In this document: positions 6,420 through 11,723 of the stretch, in pieces
How positions within the stretch are numbered: the first letter of the stretch is position 1
How the letters are laid out: every line of letters begins with the position of its first letter
Assembly: GCA_936933955.1 (NCBI GenBank)
Contig: CAKZIN010000039.1
Span: 1 to 14,988 of the forward strand
Direction: 5' to 3'
DNA: 14,988 nucleotides
Origin: an uncultured Sphingopyxis sp.
GTDB lineage: Bacteria > Pseudomonadota > Alphaproteobacteria > Sphingomonadales > Sphingomonadaceae
Program-made: the position numbers and the translations under genes
The notes under the pieces: model-generated
Told to the model about the DNA's origin: nothing
Seen by the model: the letters and a program-made list of their open reading frames with translations, nothing else
Database searches by the model: none

Positions 6420-8573
6420 TCAGTAGATGCCCGTCTCTACCGGCTTGCCCTCCGGCACCGGCGGGCGCGGGGGTGGAGCAGCAGGGGGTGGGGCGGGGGG
6501 CGCGCGTTCGCGGCGACCGGTCTGTTCGTCGATCCACTTCTGATCGAGCCGCGGGCCGTCGCCCTCCTCCTGCGTCGCCCCACCGCCGCTGTTGTCGGGC
6601 TCGATCACGGGCGCATTATAGTCGGGCTCGGGAAAACCGCTCGGCGGAGCGCCGAAGCCTTCGTCGGGAACGGGCGCGCCCATATAGGCTTCGTCGTCGC
6701 TTTCGAGCTGCCACTGCGGCAGCTCTACCTCGGTCTTGAAAGGCGTCACCGGGCGCTCGGCAACCGCGGTGCGCATGAAGTCGGCGAAGGCGCGCGCCGG
6801 CGCAGTGCCGCCCTGCAGCCCGCTCACCGCCCGCGCATCGTCGCGGCCCATCCACACGCCGGTGGTGAGCCCGCTCGAAAAGCCAAGGAACCAGCCATCC
6901 TTGTTGCTGCTGGTCGTGCCGGTCTTGCCCGCCACCGGGCGACCGATCTGCGCCGCGCGTCCGGTGCCGGTGTTGACCGCGGTCTGGAGGAGGTCGGTGA
7001 TCCCGGCCGCGACCCAGGTATCGACCAATTCCGCCGGCACCGGCGCGCGCCGTTCGTAGAGGATCTGCCCCGCCGCCGTCGCCACCCGCGTGATGCCGTA
7101 GGGCTGCACCGCACGTCCCTCCGCCGACACCGCTGCGAACGCCGCGGTCATGTCGATCACCCGCACCTCGCTCGTCCCGAGCACCATCGAGGGGTGGGGG
7201 TTGATGGGCGAGGTGATGCCGAACCGCCGCGCCATCGACGCCACCGCGCTGGTGCCGACCTCCTGCCCCAGCTTCGCGGCGACGGTGTTGACCGAATAGG
7301 CAAAGGCGGTGCGCAGGTCGATCGCGCCGCTGTAGCGGCCCGAGCTGTTTCGCGGCCGCCAGCCGTTGATCGTCACCGGCTCGTCCACCACCCGGTCGCC
7401 GACCTGATGCCCCGCCTCCAGCGCGGCCATGTAGACGAACAGCTTCCACGCCGAGCCCGGCTGTCGCTGCGCCACCGTCGCGCGGTTGTAGTTGGAGGTG
7501 ACGTAATCGCGCCCGCCGACCATCGCGCGCACCGCGCCGTCGTTCTCCATACTGACCAGCGCGCCCTGTGCCCCGCTGGGGGTATTGGACTGAATCGCCG
7601 CCGTCGCCGCGCGTTGCAGCCCGAGGTCGAGCGTCGTGTAAACGTCGATCGCCTCGCTGGTGGGATCGATCAACGTGTCGAGCTGCAGCAGTGCCCAGTC
7701 GGTAAAGTAGCGCGCGCTGTTCTGGTTGGGCTCGGCGGTCAGGCGCACGTCCGCGGGGCTTGCCGCGCGACGCTGCGCCGGGCTGATCACGCCTGCATCG
7801 AGCATGGTGTCGAGGACCACGCCCGCGCGACCGATCGCCGCCTGCGCGTCGGCGGTCGGCGAATAGCTCGACGGCGCCTTCACCAGCCCCGCGATCACCG
7901 CCGCTTCATTGAGGTCGAGGCTGGTCGCGCTGTGCCCGAAGAAGCGCCGGCTGGCCGCGTCGATGCCGTAGCTGCCGCCGCCGAAATACACCTTGTTGAG
8001 ATAGAGCTCGAGGATCTGGTCCTTGGAGAATTTGGTCTCCAGCGCCAGCGCCAGAATCGCCTCGCGCACCTTGCGCGTCAGGCTGTAATTGTTGGTGAGA
8101 AAGATGTTGCGGGCGAGCTGCTGGGTGATCGTGGACGCGCCCTGCCAGCGCCGATCGGTGCCGCGATTGTCGAACGCGACCTTCACCGAACGCGCCATGC
8201 CGACGGGATCGAGCCCGATGTGGCTGCGAAAGCGACGGTCCTCCACCGCCACCATCGCATCGCGCATCACCCGCGGCGTTTCGCGCAGGGCAAGCCAGCG
8301 ACCATAGGTCGGACCCATCGACACGATGATCGTGCCGTTGGCGTCGTGAAAGCGGATGGTCTGCCCCGTCGTGGTGCGCTTCAGCGCCTCGAACGAGGGG
8401 AGGTTCTGCCGCGCGATGCCCACCGCGATGCCGACGCCCAGCAAGCCTAGCAGCGTAAGCGCGAACAGCGTCCAGAAGATGCGCCGAAACCATGTGCGAC
8501 CGCGCCCGGGGGGCGGCTTTCGTGCGGGGGCGCTGGACCGGCGGCGGATGTCGGACGACCGGGCGGTGGCCAT
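6420..8573 (-). CDS. Bifunctional class A penicillin-binding protein (PBP1-type), copy 1 of a tandem pair
   Basis: This 717-residue class A PBP is clearly related to the neighbouring 797-residue protein. A short basic N-terminus (1-31) leads into a membrane anchor (about 32-54). The GT51 domain has EDRRFRSHIGLD with catalytic E111, GASTITQQLARN (145-156), RKVREAILALALE and ILELYLNKVYFG. The transpeptidase has S374-A-W-K377, S427-V-N429 and K550-TGTT. The C-terminal region (about 605-717) is an acidic then Pro-rich periplasmic tail ending near KPVETGIY. The length and all catalytic motifs are as expected for PBP1A/1C-like enzymes; I cannot assign a subtype. The ATG at 8573 lies 13 nt after the msrB stop, so the two genes are very likely one transcript. 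It differs from its neighbour mostly in the tails: short cytoplasmic tail here, long there. Confidence 0.95.
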   Translation of the reverse strand: MATARSSDIRRRSSAPARKPPPGRGRTWFRRIFWTLFALTLLGLLGVGIAVGIARQNLPSFEALKRTTTGQTIRFHDANGTIIVSMGPTYGRWLALRETPRVMRDAMVAVEDRRFRSHIGLDPVGMARSVKVAFDNRGTDRRWQGASTITQQLARNIFLTNNYSLTRKVREAILALALETKFSKDQILELYLNKVYFGGGSYGIDAASRRFFGHSATSLDLNEAAVIAGLVKAPSSYSPTADAQAAIGRAGVVLDTMLDAGVISPAQRRAASPADVRLTAEPNQNSARYFTDWALLQLDTLIDPTSEAIDVYTTLDLGLQRAATAAIQSNTPSGAQGALVSMENDGAVRAMVGGRDYVTSNYNRATVAQRQPGSAWKLFVYMAALEAGHQVGDRVVDEPVTINGWRPRNSSGRYSGAIDLRTAFAYSVNTVAAKLGQEVGTSAVASMARRFGITSPINPHPSMVLGTSEVRVIDMTAAFAAVSAEGRAVQPYGITRVATAAGQILYERRAPVPAELVDTWVAAGITDLLQTAVNTGTGRAAQIGRPVAGKTGTTSSNKDGWFLGFSSGLTTGVWMGRDDARAVSGLQGGTAPARAFADFMRTAVAERPVTPFKTEVELPQWQLESDDEAYMGAPVPDEGFGAPPSGFPEPDYNAPVIEPDNSGGGATQEEGDGPRLDQKWIDEQTGRRERAPPAPPPAAPPPRPPVPEGKPVETGIY

Positions 8574-8586
8574 GCGGGGGGCGATC

Positions 8587-9009
8587 TCAGCCCTGCTCGT
8601 CGGCGAAGTCGAGCGCGGCGCTGTTCATGCAGAACCGCATGCCGGTCGGCGCCGGGCCATCGGGGAACAGGTGGCCCAGATGCCCGTCGCAGCGCGCGCA
8701 GCGGACTTCGTCGCGGACCATGCCGTGGCTGGTGTCGCGCACGATGGTCACCGCATCGGGATCGATCGCCTGATAGAAGCTCGGCCAGCCCGAGCCGCTG
8801 TCATATTTGGTGGCGCTGTCGAACAAGGGCGCGCCGCACCCACCGCAGACATAGGTGCCGTCCGCCTTGTGCGCGTTGAAGCGCCCGGTGAAGGCACGTT
8901 CGGTGCCGTGTTGGCGCAGCACGTGATAGGCCTCTGGCGACAGTTTCTCGCGCCAGTCGGCGTCGCTCAACTGCGCGGGATCGGTGGCGGGCGGGGGGGC
9001 TTCGTCCAT
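8587..9009 (-). CDS. msrB: Peptide-methionine (R)-S-oxide reductase MsrB
   Basis: This 140-residue protein reduces the R epimer of methionine sulfoxide in proteins. It shows the family blocks in order: HGTERAFTGRFN (34-45), zinc cysteines C55/C58 (CGGC), YDSGSGWPSF (69-78), SHGMVRDEVRC, zinc cysteines C104/C107 (CARC), GHLGHLFPDGP, and the catalytic cysteine C127 in RFCMNS. The E. coli resolving cysteine (C63, in SGCGWPSF) is serine here (S73), so regeneration must use another thiol or thioredoxin directly; this is a known variation in the family. There is no signal peptide, so the protein is predicted to be cytoplasmic. The ATG at 9009 has no clear Shine-Dalgarno sequence. It starts a minus-strand unit with the two PBP genes and is divergent from tdk, 99 nt away. 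Confidence 0.95.
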   Translation of the reverse strand: MDEAPPPATDPAQLSDADWREKLSPEAYHVLRQHGTERAFTGRFNAHKADGTYVCGGCGAPLFDSATKYDSGSGWPSFYQAIDPDAVTIVRDTSHGMVRDEVRCARCDGHLGHLFPDGPAPTGMRFCMNSAALDFADEQG

Positions 9010-9083
9010 GGTGCGGCACCGTGGCGCGGACGCACGCGAAACTCAAGCGGTGCAGCACCGGGCCGTGTGAGCGGGCACCGCAT

Positions 9084-9102
9084 CTTCTCTCTACGGAGAA
9101 GG
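9084..9102 (+). promoter_or_regulatory. Shine-Dalgarno of tdk inside a hairpin
   Basis: GGAGAAGG (9095-9102), 6 nt before the ATG at 9109, is the best ribosome-binding sequence near tdk and decides the start. The arm CTTCTC (9084-9089) is exactly complementary to GAGAAG (9096-9101) across a 6-nt loop, so the transcript can fold with the ribosome site paired. This would limit or regulate initiation. The pairing is seen in the sequence; regulation is inferred. Confidence 0.5.
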
Positions 9103-9108
9103 CGTGCC

Positions 9109-9702
9109 ATGCGCCGCAGCGCGATGGCCAAGCTCTATTTCTACTATGCCTCGATGAACGCGGGGAAGTCGACCAACCTCCTCCAGGCGGCGTTCAACTA
9201 TGCCGAGCGCGGTATGCGCACCATGTTGTGGACCGCGGGCGTGGACACCCGCGCGGGCGAGGGGCGTATCGCCAGCCGCATCGGGCTCGAGGCGAACGCG
9301 CACAGCTTTGCGCCTTCGACCGATCTCCACGCCGCGGTCGAGGCGGATCGCGCGGGCCTCGCCTGCGTGCTGGTGGACGAGGCGCAGTTCCTCACCCGCG
9401 ACCAGGTGTGCGAGTTGGCGCGCGTCGCGGACGAGCTGTCGATCCCCGTGCTCTGTTACGGGCTGCGCACCGATTTTCAGGGCGAGCTGTTCGAGGGGTC
9501 GGCAGCGCTGCTCGGGCTTGCCGACGCCCTCATCGAACTGAAGGCGGTGTGCGAGTGCGGCCGCAAGGCGACGATGAACCTGCGCGTCGATGCGAGCGGT
9601 CGCGCGGTAGGGGAGGGCGCGCAGACCGACATCGGCGGCAACGACCGCTACATCGCGCTCTGCCGGCGCCACTTCATGGAGCGATTGCGCGATGCATCTT
9701 GA
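9109..9702 (+). CDS. tdk: Thymidine kinase
   Basis: This type II thymidine kinase (197 residues) phosphorylates thymidine to dTMP in the salvage pathway. The Walker A loop is MNAGKST (16-22), the Walker B/catalytic block is VLVDEAQFL with E91 as the expected general base, and YGLRTDF (117-123) follows. The zinc site reads C148-E-C150 with C185 and H188 (CRRHF), the usual C-terminal finger of the family. The length is close to the E. coli enzyme (205). The ATG at 9109 is chosen for its GGAGAAGG site 6 nt upstream; the ATG at 9124, giving 192 residues, is closer to the conserved start MAKLYFYY but has no such site. It is the first gene of the rightward block and its end overlaps the acetyltransferase gene by 11 nt. 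Confidence 0.95.
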   Translation: MRRSAMAKLYFYYASMNAGKSTNLLQAAFNYAERGMRTMLWTAGVDTRAGEGRIASRIGLEANAHSFAPSTDLHAAVEADRAGLACVLVDEAQFLTRDQVCELARVADELSIPVLCYGLRTDFQGELFEGSAALLGLADALIELKAVCECGRKATMNLRVDASGRAVGEGAQTDIGGNDRYIALCRRHFMERLRDAS

Positions 9703-10228
9703 GCAATTGACCGCGCCGATGGCTGAAGGCGACCTGCGGCTCGAAACCTTCGCCCCCGCTTGGCGCGAGGGCCTGCGCGCCGCCTGTGCCGCGGACCGCG
9801 AGATCTGGGCGATCTACCCGTCCGATTGGGCAGGCGATTTCGACGCCTGCTTCGACGCCGTGCTGGCGAGCGACCTGCGCTGGCCGTTCGTGCTGCTGCT
9901 CGACGGCGAGGTGGTCGGTATGTCGGGTTATCTCAACTATTCCGCGCTGCGCCAGACGGTGGAGGTTGGCGGCACGTACATCATTCCCTCACTGCGAGGG
10001 AGGTCGTTCAACCGCCGCGTCAAGAATCTGCTGCTCAACCGCGCATTCGACTGCGGCATCCGTCGCGTCGAGTTCCGCATCGACGAGCGTAACCAGCGCA
10101 GCCAGGCGGCGGTGGTCAAGCTCGGCGCGACAAAGGAAGGCGTGCTGCGCGCCGAGCGGGTGACGTGGACGGGCGACGTGCGCGACACGGGGCTGTTCTC
10201 GATCCTCGCGGAGGAATGGCGCAGATGA
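9692..10228 (+). CDS. GNAT family N-acetyltransferase (RimJ/RimL-like)
   Basis: This 178-residue protein belongs to the GNAT fold and uses acetyl-CoA to acetylate an amino group. The C-terminal half carries the RimJ/RimL-type pattern: VEFRIDERNQRSQAAVVKLG (126-145), then GATKEGVLRAER and a closing ILAEEW. The segment before it, GTYIIPSLRGRSFNRRVKNL, corresponds to the beta4/acetyl-CoA loop; its RGRSFN differs from the more usual RGxGxG/A. The substrate is unknown: homologues include ribosomal-protein and small-molecule acetyltransferases, and proximity to rpsO is suggestive only. The ATG at 9692 has GGAG about 10 nt upstream, inside tdk. Its stop overlaps the truB start (ATGA), so it is translationally coupled on both sides. 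Confidence 0.88.
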   Translation: MHLEQLTAPMAEGDLRLETFAPAWREGLRAACAADREIWAIYPSDWAGDFDACFDAVLASDLRWPFVLLLDGEVVGMSGYLNYSALRQTVEVGGTYIIPSLRGRSFNRRVKNLLLNRAFDCGIRRVEFRIDERNQRSQAAVVKLGATKEGVLRAERVTWTGDVRDTGLFSILAEEWRR

Positions 10229-11244
10229 CTGCGCTCAACGGCTGGCTGGTGATCGACAAGCCGGTCGGGATCGGATCGACGCAGGTAGTTGGCGCGGTCA
10301 AGCGGGCGTTGCGCGAAGGCGGCTATGCCAAGGTCAAGGTCGGCCACGGCGGCACGCTCGACCCGCTGGCGAGCGGCGTGCTGCCGATCGCGCTGGGCGA
10401 AGCGACGAAGCTCGCAGGGCGGATGCTGGATGCGCGCAAGGCCTATGATTTCGAGGTCACCTTCGGGACCGAAACCGCCGGCCTCGATGCCGAGGGAGAG
10501 GTGGTGTCTGAGAGCGACGTGCGCCCGACGATGGCGGAGGTCGAGGCAGTGTTGCCGTGCTTTACCGGTCTGATCGAGCAGGTGCCGCCCGCCTATTCGG
10601 CGCTCAAAGTCGACGGCCAGCGCGCCTACGACCTCGCCCGGCGGGGGGAGGCGGTGGAGCTGGCGGCGCGGTCGGTCGAGGTGTTTTCGCTCGCGATCCT
10701 CCCCGGCACGGGGAGGGGGACCAGCGAAGCTGGGGGAGGGGCGATCGGACTCTCGACCCGCGCTGTCGGCTCCTTTCAGGGGCCTCAACCCATCCACCAT
10801 CCTGCGGATGTTCCCCCTTCCCAGCGGGCTGGGGAGGAAATTGCGCACCTCACCCTCTCCGCCACCGTCTCGAAAGGCACCTACATCCGCAGCCTCGCGC
10901 GCGACATCGCCTACGCGCTCGGCACCGTCGGCCACGTCACCATGTTGCGGCGCACACAGGCGGGGCCGTTCGCGCTCAGCCAGGGGATTTCGCTGGACAA
11001 ATTGGCCGACGTCGCTAAGGCGCGCAGCCTTGAAGAGGTAGTTTTGCCGCTGGAGGCGGGGCTGGACGGTATCCCGGCTCTCTCTCTCGCGCCCGACGAG
11101 GCAAGGCTTGTTCGCCAGGGGCGGACGCTCTCCGGGCAATCCGTGGACGACGGAGCTTATCTAGCGAAGGACGGCTCTGTGCCGGTCGCGCTGGTCGAGG
11201 TCCGTGCCGGCGCGCTGTCGGTGCTCCGCGGGTTTAATCTCTAA
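10225..11244 (+). CDS. truB: tRNA pseudouridine(55) synthase TruB with in-frame insertion
   Basis: TruB isomerises U55 to pseudouridine in the T-loop of tRNAs. The start LNGWLVIDKPVGIGST, the catalytic aspartate D46 in HGGTLDPLASG, KAYDFEVTFG, QVPPAYSALKVDGQRAYDLAR and KGTYIRSLARD (217-227) are all present, and the C-terminal PUA-like part is intact. At 339 residues it is longer than most family members (about 300). The excess sits at about residues 159-205 and is encoded by a palindrome-rich DNA segment (10698-10837) that keeps the frame. The insert is just before the KGTYIRSL strand, probably in a surface loop, so the enzyme may still fold. The ATG at 10225 overlaps the GNAT stop and has AGGA 9 nt upstream; the ATG at 10216 would add three residues. 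rpsO follows after 21 nt. Confidence 0.96.
   Translation: MTALNGWLVIDKPVGIGSTQVVGAVKRALREGGYAKVKVGHGGTLDPLASGVLPIALGEATKLAGRMLDARKAYDFEVTFGTETAGLDAEGEVVSESDVRPTMAEVEAVLPCFTGLIEQVPPAYSALKVDGQRAYDLARRGEAVELAARSVEVFSLAILPGTGRGTSEAGGGAIGLSTRAVGSFQGPQPIHHPADVPPSQRAGEEIAHLTLSATVSKGTYIRSLARDIAYALGTVGHVTMLRRTQAGPFALSQGISLDKLADVAKARSLEEVVLPLEAGLDGIPALSLAPDEARLVRQGRTLSGQSVDDGAYLAKDGSVPVALVEVRAGALSVLRGFNL
10698..10837 (+). repeat. Intragenic palindromic repeat element within truB (RPE-like)
   Basis: This segment of about 140 bp is bounded by 7-bp inverted ends, CCTCCCC (10698-10704) and GGGGAGG (10831-10837). It contains four hairpins: 10698-10716 (7 bp), 10721-10733 (CCAGC/GCTGG), 10798-10810 (CATCC/GGATG) and 10816-10837 (10 bp with one G-U). 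The poly-C/poly-G texture contrasts with the surrounding codons. The style matches small dispersed palindromes seen in intergenic DNA of sphingomonads, as I recall them; no search was run. Translation runs through it without a stop and gives Gly/Pro/Ser-rich residues absent from the usual TruB. Confidence 0.7.
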
Positions 11245-11265
11245 AGCGATACCGTGGGAAATGAC

Positions 11266-11535
11266 ATGTCGATTACCGCCGAACGCAAGTCCGAAGTGAT
11301 CCGCGACAATGCGCGCGCCAGCAATGACACGGGTTCGCCCGAGGTCCAGGTTGCGATCCTCACCGATCGCATCAACACGCTGACCGACCATTTCAAGGCG
11401 CACCACAAGGACAACCACTCGCGCCGCGGTCTGCTGATGATGGTCAACAAGCGCCGTGCGCTGCTCGACTATCTCCGCAAGAAGGACGAGAGCCGCTACA
11501 CGGCGCTGATCGCCAAGCTCGGCCTCCGCAAATAA
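11266..11535 (+). CDS. rpsO: 30S ribosomal protein S15
   Basis: This 89-residue protein has exactly the length of bacterial S15, which binds the 16S central domain with S6/S18 and forms a bridge to the large subunit. Recognisable segments are MSITAERKSEVI at the start, GSPEVQVAILTDRINTLTDH in the middle, and the HKDNHSRRGLLMMVNKRR block that contacts rRNA, with the closing LIAKLGLRK. The ATG at 11266 is preceded by GGGA about 6 nt upstream; the in-frame GTG at 11254 would add four unconserved residues and is rejected. It sits 21 nt after truB and 188 nt before pnp, the canonical order. A hairpin follows its stop. Autoregulation by S15 is known in E. coli; no equivalent structure could be identified here. 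Confidence 0.98.
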   Translation: MSITAERKSEVIRDNARASNDTGSPEVQVAILTDRINTLTDHFKAHHKDNHSRRGLLMMVNKRRALLDYLRKKDESRYTALIAKLGLRK

Positions 11536-11544
11536 GAGTTCACG

Positions 11545-11570
11545 TCGGCGCCCCTCGCGGGCGCCGATTT
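11545..11570 (+). terminator. Hairpin after rpsO, probable partial terminator
   Basis: A perfect 9-bp stem TCGGCGCCC (11545-11553) / GGGCGCCGA (11559-11567) with a 5-nt loop begins 9 nt after the rpsO stop and is followed only by TTT. The stem is strong but the T-tract is short, so leaky termination or mRNA end stabilisation is likelier than a full stop, allowing read-through into pnp. Confidence 0.6.
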
Positions 11571-11614
11571 GCATGGCGCCACCTGCGCGCCTTGATCCGG
11601 CATCCGACCGCATC

Positions 11615-11674
11615 CGGCGGCGGGGCCAAGGGGCAACGATAAGGCCCCGAACCGCCGCGGGCCGGCTTGCCCGC
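11615..11674 (+). promoter_or_regulatory. Structured pnp leader
   Basis: The 188-nt rpsO-pnp gap contains, after the rpsO hairpin, a long interrupted inverted repeat: CGGCGG plus GGGGCC (11615-11627) pairs with GGCCCC and CCGCCG (11643-11657) around a 15-nt loop. A second hairpin, GCGGGC/GCCCGC (11657-11662/11669-11674), abuts it. In E. coli the pnp leader hairpin is cut by RNase III and PNPase then represses its own mRNA; a similar role here is inference from position. No good -35/-10 pair was found in the gap. Confidence 0.5.
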
Positions 11675-11723
11675 AACCAGAAAGAGGCCCCGGCATCGCA
11701 ATAGGGCGGCCGGGTGACATAAT

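Noticed and set aside
5402..6739. 445-residue plus-strand open frame opposite the 797-residue PBP
   Set aside because: Same reason: it spans two PBP genes and their gap in antisense and reads as low-complexity Arg/Ala sequence.
6405..8450. 681-residue plus-strand open frame opposite the 717-residue PBP
   Set aside because: It is antisense to a gene with all class A PBP motifs; it is rich in Arg/His/Ala as expected from the complement of GC-rich codons, and has no domain pattern.
8356..9108. Long in-frame upstream extension of tdk
   Set aside because: The frame stays open by chance through msrB in antisense; homology to thymidine kinase begins only at MAKLYFYY and a good ribosome site precedes the ATG at 9109.
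9985..10001. Hairpin TCCCTC/GAGGGA inside the acetyltransferase gene as a second inserted palindrome
   Set aside because: The protein keeps its family length and spacing through this point, so nothing has been inserted; a 6-bp palindrome is not unusual here.
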